From: Helicobacteraceae bacterium
GTDB taxonomy: Bacteria; Campylobacterota; Campylobacteria; Campylobacterales; Sulfurimonadaceae
NCBI GenBank assembly: GCA_015488775.1
Contig: WFNF01000041.1
Span: 1-64,000, forward strand
DNA length: 64,000 nt
Direction of reading: 5' to 3'
Part shown: in pieces, positions 28,476 to 37,623 of the stretch
How the letters are laid out: each line of letters opens with the position of its first letter
How positions within the stretch are numbered: the first letter of the stretch is position 1
The notes under the pieces: generated by a model
Databases searched by the model: none
Told to the model about the DNA's origin: nothing
What the model saw: only the letters and a program-made list of their open reading frames with translations
Position numbers and translations under genes: made by a program

Positions 28476-29512
28476 TGAAAAAAATCGTACTAACATCACT
28501 AATTGTAACATCAGCACTTATGGCTGATTCATATACTAAGTCATACACATCTGTAAGCTCTAACGCCTTAAGTGGAGCTAATGTTGCTAATGTTAGAGGT
28601 GCAGATGCATCTTACTACAATCCTGCTGCTTCTTCACTAATGGATGATGGAATAATGTTAGAGGCTGATCTAAATATGGCTTTTGATATGGGCAGAACAC
28701 TTGATACAACTAACACTAAAAGTTCTCAATATTATCTTCCATCTATACACTTTGTTGCCCCTAAGATATACGATATGAGATTTACAATGAGTTTTGTATC
28801 TCCATCAAATAACTCTATAAACTCAAAAAGCAATGCTTCACTTCAAGATGAGATTTTTACTTATGAGCTTAATCCATCTTTATCTTACTTAGTTCTTGAT
28901 AACTTAAGTATAGCAGCAGGTCTTTCAGCTTACTATTCAAGTTTAACTACAAATAATGTTGTTGGTGCTGAGGGTTATGACTTTGGTTATAATCTAGCTT
29001 TAGAGTATATTCCACTTACAGAGTTAAAACTTGCTACAACATACAAATCAGCAGTGGCATACAATGTTGATCAAACTGTAAAAGATGCAATTGGTAATGA
29101 TAAAACTTTAATAGATACTAGGTTTAAACCAGCACTTTTTAATCTTGCAGCATCTTACGATGTAGTTGAAAACGCTTCTTTAGAGTTAGTTTACGAAAGA
29201 GGGTTTTATTTAGCTAAAAATGATCTTGAAGATTCAAATGCTATAAAGTTTGGTGCTTCTTATTATAAAGATAAATATGACATTATGTTTGGATTATCTT
29301 ACACAACAGGTTCAACTGTATCAGATAATTTTTATGCAATTGACAATGACAGAGTATCTCTAAGTTTAGGTGGAAAGTATGAATTTTTACGTGGTTTAGA
29401 TTTTGGAGCAGCTTTTTCTTACTCTAAGGCTTTAGAGGGTGAGTTTAAAACTCTTACATATGCAGGAAGTGATATCATAGGTTTCAATATGGGTGTGGAG
29501 TATAAGTTTTAA
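28475..29512 (+). CDS. FadL/OmpP1-type outer-membrane transporter
   Basis: The 345 residues open with a signal peptide ([19 protein letters not shown]) and the FadL family N-terminus, ALSGANVANVRGADASYYNPAASSLM, where NPAA is the family signature near the plug. The rest is a run of alternating amphipathic strands ending in NMGVEYKF, with the terminal Phe of outer-membrane barrels. FadL proteins pass long-chain fatty acids or other hydrophobic compounds such as aromatics. The next gene, overlapping by 1 nt, is an acyl-CoA ligase, so a fatty-acid or related hydrophobic acid is the likely substrate. Confidence 0.88.
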   Translation: MKKIVLTSLIVTSALMADSYTKSYTSVSSNALSGANVANVRGADASYYNPAASSLMDDGIMLEADLNMAFDMGRTLDTTNTKSSQYYLPSIHFVAPKIYDMRFTMSFVSPSNNSINSKSNASLQDEIFTYELNPSLSYLVLDNLSIAAGLSAYYSSLTTNNVVGAEGYDFGYNLALEYIPLTELKLATTYKSAVAYNVDQTVKDAIGNDKTLIDTRFKPALFNLAASYDVVENASLELVYERGFYLAKNDLEDSNAIKFGASYYKDKYDIMFGLSYTTGSTVSDNFYAIDNDRVSLSLGGKYEFLRGLDFGAAFSYSKALEGEFKTLTYAGSDIIGFNMGVEYKF

Positions 29513-31056
29513 TGAATACTTATAGGAATTTTTATGATATTGTAAGGTCAAATGCACAAAAAAAGCCAAAATCTGTAGTACTTTTTATAGATGATGAGAA
29601 AGTAAAAAATATTGATCTTTTGCAATCAGTAGATAAATTTGCTGCATATTTAGAACATATTGGTGTAAAAGAATCAAATAAAGTAGCTATAGTAGCTTCA
29701 AACTCTTTTGAGTTTGTTATAACAATATTTGCAGTTTCAAAAATTGGTGCTGTTTTAGTTCCTGTTAACAATATGTTAAAAGCTAAAGAGATAGAATTTA
29801 TTTTAGATGATTGTGGAGCTGTAGCACTTGTTGGAAGTGGTAAATTTAAAAAAGAGTTAGCTCTTGTTCAAAAAAATACAAATGTTAAAAATACTATCTG
29901 GATAGACAGTGATGTAGAAGAAAATGAAACAAATATAAAGTTTGAAAACACTTTAGATATTGAAAAAACTTCAACACAAGTGGAAAGAAAACTTGAAGAT
30001 TTAGCACTTATATTTTACACATCAGGCACAACAGGTAATCCAAAAGGTGCCATGATTTCAAATAAAAATATTTTATCAAACCTAGAACAAATTACAAAAA
30101 GATTACAAGTTACAAGTAAAGACAGGTTTATAACATTTTTACCAATGTTTCATGCTTTTACTTTTACTTGTACTGTAATGGAACCTATCTATGCATCTGC
30201 TTCTACTGTTATAATCAAAAACCTTATGCCTTTTAAAAACATCATTAAGCAGTCTTTACTTAAAAGAGTAACTGTATTTTTAGGTGTACCAGATATATAT
30301 AATGCATTAGTTCGTGCAAAACTACCTTGGTACTTTTTATGGTTTAATAGTTTGAGAATTTTTATTAGTGGTGGATCTGCTTTAAATGAAGATACATACG
30401 ATAAATTTAGAAAAGTTTTCCCAAGAGCACTTATGACAGAGGGTTATGGTCTTAGTGAAACAAGTCCTGTTGCTTGTGTTAATCCACTAGATAAACAAAA
30501 ATTGATGTCAGTTGGACTTCCTTTAGATACTTATGAGTTTAAAATAGTTGATTCAGAACTAGTGGAAGTTCCTTTAGGTCAAGATGGTGAGATTATCATT
30601 AAGGGTGATTGTGTAATGATGGGTTACCTAAATAATGAACAAGCAAGCAAAGACTCAATCATAAATGGCTGGTTTAGAACAGGTGATATTGGTAAAATGG
30701 ATGAAGATGGATATGTTTACGTTGTTGATCGTATTAAAGATTTAATTATCTCTAAGGGAATCAATGTTTATCCACGTCAAATTGAAGAAGAGATAAACCA
30801 ATATCCTGAAGTTAAAGCAAGCGCTGTTGTTGGTCAAAAAGATTCTAATTCAGGTGAGATACCTATTGCTTTTGTTGAGTTAGAAGAGGGTGAAAATAGT
30901 TTAGATGAGGCGGAACTTAAAAAACGTCTAAAAGCCAACTTAGCTAATTTTAAAATACCAAAACATATACATTTCATAGATGAATTACCAAAAAATGCAA
31001 CTGGTAAAGTTTTAAAGCGTGTATTAAAAGAACAAATAAGAAATGGCGAAATTTAA
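29512..31056 (+). CDS. AMP-dependent acyl-CoA synthetase (long-chain fatty-acid-CoA ligase type)
   Basis: The 514 residues belong to the ANL adenylating family: the ATP loop YTSGTTGNPKGAM at about 166-178, TEGYGLSETSPV (A5), GWFRTGDIG (A7), RIKDLIISKGINVYP hinge (A8) and the catalytic Lys in PKNATGKVLKR (A10) are all present. It activates a carboxylic acid as acyl-AMP and then acyl-CoA. Coupling to the FadL-type porin gene (1-nt overlap) suggests vectorial uptake and trapping of fatty acids, as in the FadL-FadD pair. No beta-oxidation gene is nearby, so the acyl-CoA may feed membrane lipid synthesis. Substrate length is not shown by sequence. Confidence 0.9.
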   Translation: MNTYRNFYDIVRSNAQKKPKSVVLFIDDEKVKNIDLLQSVDKFAAYLEHIGVKESNKVAIVASNSFEFVITIFAVSKIGAVLVPVNNMLKAKEIEFILDDCGAVALVGSGKFKKELALVQKNTNVKNTIWIDSDVEENETNIKFENTLDIEKTSTQVERKLEDLALIFYTSGTTGNPKGAMISNKNILSNLEQITKRLQVTSKDRFITFLPMFHAFTFTCTVMEPIYASASTVIIKNLMPFKNIIKQSLLKRVTVFLGVPDIYNALVRAKLPWYFLWFNSLRIFISGGSALNEDTYDKFRKVFPRALMTEGYGLSETSPVACVNPLDKQKLMSVGLPLDTYEFKIVDSELVEVPLGQDGEIIIKGDCVMMGYLNNEQASKDSIINGWFRTGDIGKMDEDGYVYVVDRIKDLIISKGINVYPRQIEEEINQYPEVKASAVVGQKDSNSGEIPIAFVELEEGENSLDEAELKKRLKANLANFKIPKHIHFIDELPKNATGKVLKRVLKEQIRNGEI

Positions 31057-31064
31057 GGAAATAA

Positions 31065-32795
31065 TTGAAATATTTAATAGAATTTGTTGAAGCAGATAAT
31101 TTAAAAAAGACTCAACTTTTTGAGTTGATAAAATGTAGTGAATATGAAGCAAAACTTTTGCAATATATAACTATAAAGTTTTTAGGTGGAGAAGAGGAAG
31201 TTGTTTGTATAGAAGCACTTCAAGCCTTAGATGGAGATAAGGGTTATACTTATCTTGAACACTTGGATTGTGCTAAAACATTACTAGAACTTGGTTGGCT
31301 TACTATACAAAGTTTTATCCCTTTAAAGGTTATGGAACTTTCTAAGTTAGAACTTTTAAATTCGGCTCTTTCCCTTTCGCCATCATTTTTAAGACTTTTA
31401 GAAGAGGGTTCTGGTGATGTAGATCTTCCAGATTTAAAACCTTATACTGATCAGTTAGAGTATCTTCAAGATCAATTTTTTAGAGTTGAACTTTACCAAA
31501 AAATGAGTTCTATTCGTGTTAATGTTCATGAACAATCTTTGGGGATTAATCGTATTTTAACAAAGTTAGAACATCTTGAAAAAAGGATAAACGAGAGGCT
31601 TGAAAAAACAGAAGAAGATCTAGTTTTAGAAAAATTTTTTAAATCTCAAAAATTAGAGGAGAAAGAGGAGATAATCTTTTTAGCTCTTTTAAAAGAGGAG
31701 TATAACTCTACTGAATCCAACTTTAGAGAGATGACAACTTTAATAGACCTGATTAGTTTTGATGAGTATGACCGTATAAAAAATCGCTCACTTTTAGAAG
31801 ATGGTGCTACATTACTTGCAAATGAACTTATAGACTATGATGAGATACTAAACCCTTTTGGTGGGATATCTCGCTCTTTTTATATTGTTGATGAAGTTTT
31901 ACAATCTATAATCCATCCTCAAAAAAAGAAAAAAGTTAGAAAATTAAAGTTAGATATGCTTATAAAAGAGCAAGATATATTTCAACTTGTTGATCCTCAA
32001 ACATCTTTAGAAGATGTTGTTTTAAATGCAAAAACAGAGGAGACTCTTAAAACTCTGATCAAACAGTTAGATAAAGATGTTATGAACCGTTTAGTAAAAT
32101 GGGGCATTAAAGATAAAAAAAGTGGACTTGCAGCTAGAATAATCTTTTATGGACACCCAGGAACTGGAAAAACCTTAACTGCTTACTCTTTGTCTAAATC
32201 ACTTAAAAAACAAGTTTTATCTTTTGATTGTTCAAAGATTTTATCTATGTATGTTGGAGAGAGTGAAAAAAATGTTAGAAAAATATTTGATACATATTAT
32301 GATTTAGCTCAAAAGGCTAAAACTGAACCTGTTTTACTTCTAAACGAAGCTGATCAGTTTTTAAGTTCAAGAGGTTCAAACGCTTCAAGTGCTGATCAGA
32401 TGCATAACCAAATGCAAAATATATTTTTAGAGCAGATAGAAAAATTTGATGGTATTTTAATAGCAACAACAAATTTACTAGAAAATATTGATATAGCTTT
32501 TTCAAGAAGATTTAACTATAAAATAGAGTTTAAAAAACCAAACAAAGAGCAAAGAGTTAAGTTATGGAATCTAGAGTTACCAAAGCAAGCAGACTTTGAA
32601 AAAGGTTTTGATATAGATAAACTTAGTGAATACTCACTTACAGGTGGGCAAATAGCACTTATTGTAAAAAATACAGCTTATGATGTTGCAATTAGAGATG
32701 ATGAAATTTTTACAACTAAAGATTTTGTTGATGAGATTGAGAAAGAGAAAAAAGGAAACTTTGATTCTGAAACTTCAATGGGCTTTTTAAAATAA
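31065..32795 (+). CDS. AAA-family ATPase, CDC48-like single-domain
   Basis: The 576 residues have a long N-terminal part (about 1-330) that is mostly helical and charged, then one AAA module: Walker A GHPGTGKT at about 362-370, pore-type loop with MYVGESEKNVRK, Walker B-like LLLNEAD at about 422-428 (Asn where classical AAA proteins have Asp), and SRRFNYKIEF, which contains the arginine fingers. Asn-Glu in Walker B is usual in this subfamily. Related ATPases occur widely in Campylobacterota. The start is TTG with TAAGGAA 6 bp upstream, 8 bp after the ligase stop, so it belongs to the same transcript. Substrate unknown. Confidence 0.85.
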   Translation: MKYLIEFVEADNLKKTQLFELIKCSEYEAKLLQYITIKFLGGEEEVVCIEALQALDGDKGYTYLEHLDCAKTLLELGWLTIQSFIPLKVMELSKLELLNSALSLSPSFLRLLEEGSGDVDLPDLKPYTDQLEYLQDQFFRVELYQKMSSIRVNVHEQSLGINRILTKLEHLEKRINERLEKTEEDLVLEKFFKSQKLEEKEEIIFLALLKEEYNSTESNFREMTTLIDLISFDEYDRIKNRSLLEDGATLLANELIDYDEILNPFGGISRSFYIVDEVLQSIIHPQKKKKVRKLKLDMLIKEQDIFQLVDPQTSLEDVVLNAKTEETLKTLIKQLDKDVMNRLVKWGIKDKKSGLAARIIFYGHPGTGKTLTAYSLSKSLKKQVLSFDCSKILSMYVGESEKNVRKIFDTYYDLAQKAKTEPVLLLNEADQFLSSRGSNASSADQMHNQMQNIFLEQIEKFDGILIATTNLLENIDIAFSRRFNYKIEFKKPNKEQRVKLWNLELPKQADFEKGFDIDKLSEYSLTGGQIALIVKNTAYDVAIRDDEIFTTKDFVDEIEKEKKGNFDSETSMGFLK

Positions 32796-32846
32796 CTTTT
32801 TAAATTTTACACAAAATCAACACAAAATACCTCTATAGTAGGGTTA

Positions 32847-32862
32847 TGCAAAAAGATTTGCA
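32847..32862 (+). promoter_or_regulatory. Short hairpin in the leader of the small membrane-protein gene
   Basis: TGCAAA-AAGA-TTTGCA is a perfect 6-bp stem 28 bp before the ATG at 32891. It may be an operator or leader hairpin. Confidence 0.3.
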
Positions 32863-32890
32863 TTATTTACTAATTATAGAAGGATTTACA

Positions 32891-33217
32891 ATGAAATATA
32901 TTTTATTTGGTTTTAGTATGAGTGTTTTACTTTTTATTTATGGTCTGGGGCTAATTATATTAGGCTATATAGGTATAGAAACTTATTTTGATGCTACATG
33001 GGTAGCTATAGCTTTTTTAATCTTGGCATTTTTTGTTAGGTTTACCTTACCTTTAATGTTTGGTGCAATATATGGTTTAATGGTGACTTTTGGGTTAAAT
33101 ATTTGGTTCTCTATATTAATCGTTGCTCCATCAATAGTTTTTATACTACCATCAATAGTATTATATGTTTTAAACAGGGTAAATACATATAATAAGAGAA
33201 TAACTATATACAATTAA
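32891..33217 (+). CDS. Small inner-membrane protein, three predicted helices
   Basis: The ATG at 32891 is chosen because AGAAGGAT ends 6-7 bp before it and because the product then starts with a membrane helix (MKYILFGFSMSVLLFIYGLGLIILGYIG); an in-frame ATG at 32846 lacks a ribosome site and lies across a hairpin. The 108 residues are nearly all hydrophobic with three predicted helices (about 3-27, 37-65, 70-95) and a basic tail NRVNTYNKR, probably cytoplasmic. The family was not recognised. Confidence 0.6.
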   Translation: MKYILFGFSMSVLLFIYGLGLIILGYIGIETYFDATWVAIAFLILAFFVRFTLPLMFGAIYGLMVTFGLNIWFSILIVAPSIVFILPSIVLYVLNRVNTYNKRITIYN

Positions 33218-33342
33218 TACTAAGTGTAAATAACTTTTAAATCTAAAATTACTTTTGTGCTATTAAGATACTTGTGATAAAATTAATAATTCATAGGTAC
33301 TATAGTTTTTTAGTACTATTATCAATGATTTAGGAGTGTTTA

Positions 33343-34089
33343 GTGAATCTAAAAACATTTTTTACAGAATATGGTGAACATGTTGCTGGTTATGAGGTAA
33401 CAGTTATAAATGAAAGAGAAGCAAAAGCTGCTGCTGGAATGCTTTTTATGTTGGGTATGATGGTTATTTTTATAGGTATTGGTTATAACCATGTTATAGT
33501 TGCTAGGGTTTATCTTGCGTTTTTATTTATAGACTTTACTGCTAGGATTATAAGTCCTAAGTATTCCCCATCTTTGCTTTTAGGTAAGTTTGTAGTTAGA
33601 AACCAAAAACCAGATTATGTTGGTGGTATGCAAAAGCGTTTTGCGTGGAGTCTTGGTTGGCTTATATCTTTACCAATGTTATATTGGTTTGTTTTACATT
33701 GGGATATAACTTTTTATAAAGTTCTTATCTGTGTTTTATGTTTAACTTTGATGTTTCTAGAGGGTGCATTTTCTATATGTGTTGGTTGTATAATATATAA
33801 ATTTATCACAAGAGAAGACCCAAAATATTGCCCTGGTGGTGTGTGTGAGATAAGACAAAAAGATCCAATTCAAAAGTTCAATCCTATACAAGGTGCAATA
33901 GCTATAATTACTTTTACTGCACTTATAGTTGGTGTTTATCTTTTCCTTGCAAAAACAGAATCTAAAACATTTTTTGGTGAGTTTTTGCATGAAGCTGTTT
34001 TAACAAAGACACAACTTAAAACTGAAAAAGATTTAAAATTTCAAGCAGAAGAAGCAGCATTTGACAGTGATGACGATGATGATTTTTAA
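33343..34089 (+). CDS. DUF4395-family membrane protein
   Basis: The 248 residues match DUF4395: N-terminal VINEREAKAAAGMLFMLG, VYLAFLFIDFTARIISPKYSPSLLLGK, FAWSLGWLISLPML and LEGAFSICVGCIIYKFI, with about five membrane helices and the conserved CVGC pair. A Cys-containing loop (YCPGGVCEI) follows the CVGC helix, which could bind a metal or carry redox chemistry; this is inference. The C-terminus is acidic (DSDDDDDF). The start is GTG with AGGAG 6 bp before it. Function of DUF4395 is unknown. A hairpin terminator follows at 34150. Confidence 0.85.
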   Translation: MNLKTFFTEYGEHVAGYEVTVINEREAKAAAGMLFMLGMMVIFIGIGYNHVIVARVYLAFLFIDFTARIISPKYSPSLLLGKFVVRNQKPDYVGGMQKRFAWSLGWLISLPMLYWFVLHWDITFYKVLICVLCLTLMFLEGAFSICVGCIIYKFITREDPKYCPGGVCEIRQKDPIQKFNPIQGAIAIITFTALIVGVYLFLAKTESKTFFGEFLHEAVLTKTQLKTEKDLKFQAEEAAFDSDDDDDF

Positions 34090-34149
34090 ATTTTATTTAC
34101 TTTTTTCTAAGTAAACTTCTTTCCCATTTTTCAAGTAACTACCTAGTAT

Positions 34150-34173
34150 GTAAGTACAATGGTACTTACTTTT
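34150..34173 (+). terminator. Rho-independent terminator after the DUF4395 gene
   Basis: GTAAGTAC-AATG-GTACTTAC makes an 8-bp stem with a 4-nt loop followed directly by TTTTAT, 60 bp after the stop. Confidence 0.7.
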
Positions 34174-34251
34174 ATATTCTCTTAGCTATACTATAAAATC
34201 ATTTAACACAAAAATGACATAAATTATTATATATTTTATAGGACTAACAAC

Positions 34252-35859
34252 ATGAAATTTTTACATAAAACTCTTCTTTCCTCTTTTTCGTTATTTGCTT
34301 TTGTAGCTTGTAGTAGTGACACACAATCTACAGGTAAAACATCTTTAAATGAAAAGTCTAAAGATAGATACAATGTACATAAATTTAGTGCTAATGCTTT
34401 TAATAGATTTGATCAAGATACTTTTAAAAACTCAACTTGTACACCTTTAGATATAAAAATTCCAGTTGGTATATTTGCCTCTCCAAATGGAGATGAAAAT
34501 GCTAGTGGTACTCAAGATGATCCTTTAGACTTACAAACTGCTCTTAACAACAATGGTAAAGTTAGTAATGGAGAAACTTTGTGGTTGATGGAGGGGGTTT
34601 ACAAGGGAACTTTTGTTAGTGAGCTTAGAGGAGGTGAAAACTCACCTATAAGTGTAAAACCTGTTCCTGGTAAGTATGTTATGATTGACACTACAGATGC
34701 TAAGTCTGGTTCTGGTTTACTTATAAATGGTTCTTGGACTAATTACTATGGCATTGAGGTAACAAGTTATGATGGTGGAAGAGTTTCTACTATAGATAAC
34801 TCCTCTAATCCATCTGATATAACTTTAAATGGTGGTGTAAGTATTATAGGTTCAACCAATAAAGTTATTAACTTTGTATCTCACGATAATGCAGGTGGTA
34901 TAGATGCTTGGAGTAAAAGAAAAGATGGTTTTACTGGTGTAGATACTGAAACTTATGGAAGTATTATTTATAATAATGGTTGGAGTGCACAACCAGCAGA
35001 TGGCTCTTATGGGCGTGGTCATGGTCACGCTATATATACTCAAAATTTTGATGGGATTAAAAAAATTACAAATAATGTTATCTTTTATGGTTTTGGGACA
35101 GGGATTCATGCTTATCAGACTGGTAAGGTTGAGCAAAATGGTGTGCTTAGAGGCTTAGAGAATTTTGATATAGAAGATAACACTTGGTTTTTAACAGGTG
35201 CTTCAGATATAAGAAAAGGGATGAAAAAGTATGATTGTTTGGTTGGTGGTTTTCAGCCAGTAAAAAATCTTGTACTAAAAAACAACCAAGGATACTCAGA
35301 CATAGGTAAAACTGTTATAGGTTTTTACTCTAACTATAAAGGGGAAGATTTTTTCAATGTTGATGCTTTGCTTGAAGATAACTATCTTGTTCAACACTTA
35401 GCACTAAGAGATAATTGGAATAAAGGTGCTATAAAAATTAAAAATACAACTGTTTATCATGGTATATCTGGGGATAAAACTTATCTTGATGACTTAGGTG
35501 GAAACGATCTAAACAGTTCTGAACCACAAACTGGAAAGAAAATCTTTTATATTAAAAATGCTTACGATCCTAGACGTGGACGTATAACAATTTTTAATTA
35601 TGATAGAGATAAAAAAGTATCTGTAGATATGTCAAAGATAATGAAAGTTGGATCAGCATTTAGGGTACATTCTGTTTTTGATCTTTACGGTGATCCTATT
35701 GTTAGTGGAGTATATAAGGGTGGTGATGTTGTGATACCAATGGGAACAGTAAACCCACCTCAACCATATGGTTTAGACGGTGCAATAAATGCAGGTGAGG
35801 GTGATGATCCTTATGAACTTTTTGGTGTTTTTATAATAACTCACGCTGGGTGTCAGTAA
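34252..35859 (+). CDS. Exported right-handed beta-helix lipoprotein, copy 1
   Basis: The 535 residues begin with a lipoprotein signal (LFAFVAC, Cys 20). Residues about 75-125 hold the entry motif of pectate-lyase-like beta-helices (GTQDDPLDLQTALNN, GETLWLMEGVYKGTF), and repeated rungs rich in N-N and G-I-I follow to about residue 400 (IYNNGW, ITNNVIFYGFGTGIHAY, IEDNTWFLTGAS). The end is a small beta domain (DPRRGRITIFNYD, THAGCQ) with a conserved final Cys. This fold is common in polysaccharide lyases, epimerases and surface adhesins; no catalytic set can be named. The next gene, 4 bp on, is a paralogue, so this is a tandem duplication. Confidence 0.8.
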   Translation: MKFLHKTLLSSFSLFAFVACSSDTQSTGKTSLNEKSKDRYNVHKFSANAFNRFDQDTFKNSTCTPLDIKIPVGIFASPNGDENASGTQDDPLDLQTALNNNGKVSNGETLWLMEGVYKGTFVSELRGGENSPISVKPVPGKYVMIDTTDAKSGSGLLINGSWTNYYGIEVTSYDGGRVSTIDNSSNPSDITLNGGVSIIGSTNKVINFVSHDNAGGIDAWSKRKDGFTGVDTETYGSIIYNNGWSAQPADGSYGRGHGHAIYTQNFDGIKKITNNVIFYGFGTGIHAYQTGKVEQNGVLRGLENFDIEDNTWFLTGASDIRKGMKKYDCLVGGFQPVKNLVLKNNQGYSDIGKTVIGFYSNYKGEDFFNVDALLEDNYLVQHLALRDNWNKGAIKIKNTTVYHGISGDKTYLDDLGGNDLNSSEPQTGKKIFYIKNAYDPRRGRITIFNYDRDKKVSVDMSKIMKVGSAFRVHSVFDLYGDPIVSGVYKGGDVVIPMGTVNPPQPYGLDGAINAGEGDDPYELFGVFIITHAGCQ

Positions 35860-35863
35860 GCAT

Positions 35864-37366
35864 ATGAAACCTTTATATACTTTTACAAGTAGTTTATCTT
35901 TAGTACTTTTTTTAGCTTGTAGTGCTGAAACTAGTTCAACAAAAACAAAGCCTTTACTTACAAATAAAGATATAAAAATTTCTCAAAAAGCTTTCAATAA
36001 GTTTGATCAAAACACATTTTCAGAATCTACTTGTAAAAACTTAGATTTTGAAACTCCAATTGGTGTTTTTGTATCTGTAGATGGTAAAAGCACTGCTAAA
36101 GGTACTCAAGATGACCCTATAGATTTGGCTACTGCCTTATCTTCTAGTTCGCCTGCTAGACCTGGAGAGACTATATGGATAAAAGAGGGTGTATATAAGG
36201 GAAGTTTTAACTCTGAAGTGAGTGGAGTTTCTGGACATCCTGTTTCTATAAAACCTTTACTTGGTCAAAGAGTTATTATAGACTCATACAATAGTGGTAT
36301 AAATAGCGCTGGTATAAGAGTAAATGGACAATGGAGTGATTTTTATAACATAGAGTGTACTTCTAGTGATACAAACAGAGGTAGCACTAAGGAGCGATAT
36401 CCAGATGTAAAAGCTAAGTCAGGTATAGCAGTTTTTGGAGCACATACAAATATTTTTAACTGCCTAACTTACGATAATATAGGTGGAGGAATAGACTTTT
36501 GGAAAACAGCAATTGACTCTACCTTACATGGAAATATTATCTATAATAATGGTTTTGCACACTCAGGTCGTGGTGCTGCACATGGTGTTTATACTCAAAA
36601 TACTACAGGTTATAAACATATAACAAACAACATAATATTTTTTGGCTTTCAAACTGGTCTTCACCCATATAGTACAGGTAAAGCTCCTATAAACAATTTT
36701 ACAATAGAAAATAATGTTTGGTTTTTAGCTGGTGCATCAGATCCAAGAGATTCTCAACAAAAAACAAATCTAATTATATACACAAAATCAGGCGTAAAAA
36801 ACTTACTTATTAAAAATAATAAAGGCTATTCTCAAGTAAACAGAGGCTCAAGTATAACCTCTGATGATATATCTGGAACTGCTACTTTGATAGATAATTA
36901 TTTAGTTGAGAGATTAGAGGTTTATGACCTATGGGATAAGTTTGAACTTAAAGGCAATACTATCTATGGTAACATTGATCAAAAGCCAGATAATATTATA
37001 GATGATATCTCAGACAATACTTTTGAAACATCAAGACCAACATCAGGCAATAAAGTTTTTGTAGATGCAAATGTTATTGATCCAAGAAGAGGTAGAATAG
37101 TTATATATAACTATGATAATGCATCTAGTGTTGATGTAGATTTGAGTTCTATACTAAAAAAAGGGGAAGCATATAGAGTCCATAGTGTTATGGGACTTTT
37201 TCAAGAAGCTTTAGTAAAAGGTGTATATGATGGTTTAGATGTAAATATTCCCATGGGAACTATAGAGCCACCTCAACCAAATGGAAACCCTAACGGCATA
37301 GATGAAAATGATGGACCAAAAAAAAGATTTGGTACATTTATAGTTACTCATGGTGGATGTAGATAG
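35864..37366 (+). CDS. Exported right-handed beta-helix lipoprotein, copy 2
   Basis: This 500-residue paralogue of the preceding protein has its own lipoprotein signal (LVLFLAC, Cys 19). It keeps the same order: GTQDDPIDLATAL, GETIWIKEGVYKGSF, beta-helix rungs (NIIYNNGFAHSGRG, ITNNIIFFGFQTGLHPYSTGK, IENNVWFLAGASDPR), DPRRGRIVIYNYD, MGTIEPPQPNG and a final THGGCR. The two copies are clearly diverged (only blocks of identity remain), so the duplication is not recent. The start lies 4 bp after the first gene's stop with only a weak GGGTG ribosome site, which suggests translational coupling. Confidence 0.8.
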   Translation: MKPLYTFTSSLSLVLFLACSAETSSTKTKPLLTNKDIKISQKAFNKFDQNTFSESTCKNLDFETPIGVFVSVDGKSTAKGTQDDPIDLATALSSSSPARPGETIWIKEGVYKGSFNSEVSGVSGHPVSIKPLLGQRVIIDSYNSGINSAGIRVNGQWSDFYNIECTSSDTNRGSTKERYPDVKAKSGIAVFGAHTNIFNCLTYDNIGGGIDFWKTAIDSTLHGNIIYNNGFAHSGRGAAHGVYTQNTTGYKHITNNIIFFGFQTGLHPYSTGKAPINNFTIENNVWFLAGASDPRDSQQKTNLIIYTKSGVKNLLIKNNKGYSQVNRGSSITSDDISGTATLIDNYLVERLEVYDLWDKFELKGNTIYGNIDQKPDNIIDDISDNTFETSRPTSGNKVFVDANVIDPRRGRIVIYNYDNASSVDVDLSSILKKGEAYRVHSVMGLFQEALVKGVYDGLDVNIPMGTIEPPQPNGNPNGIDENDGPKKRFGTFIVTHGGCR

Positions 37367-37623
37367 GTATGTACTCCATAGTTAGATATTGACTTATTAG
37401 TACCTAGTAGTTTTGCTTATACTCATCATATGATTTTTTATTGATACTCTTTGAGCACTCCTCTTGTTCGCTAAGGGCTACATAGTGAGTCACCATTGAA
37501 AAACTATTATGGGTATGAGAATAGGGCTAGTTCTTACTTATAAGTTTAGCTATGAAGAAGTAATAAATAGAGTATAGTTTATAAAATGATACAAAATTTA
37601 AAAAATCTAAACTAAGGTACACA
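37367..37623. other. Intergenic region of mixed composition
   Basis: The 257 bp between the beta-helix genes and the next secreted protein hold no convincing gene, tRNA or terminator. The stretch around 37440-37540 is richer in G and C than its surroundings and may be a remnant of an inserted sequence, but nothing recognisable is left. Confidence 0.3.
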
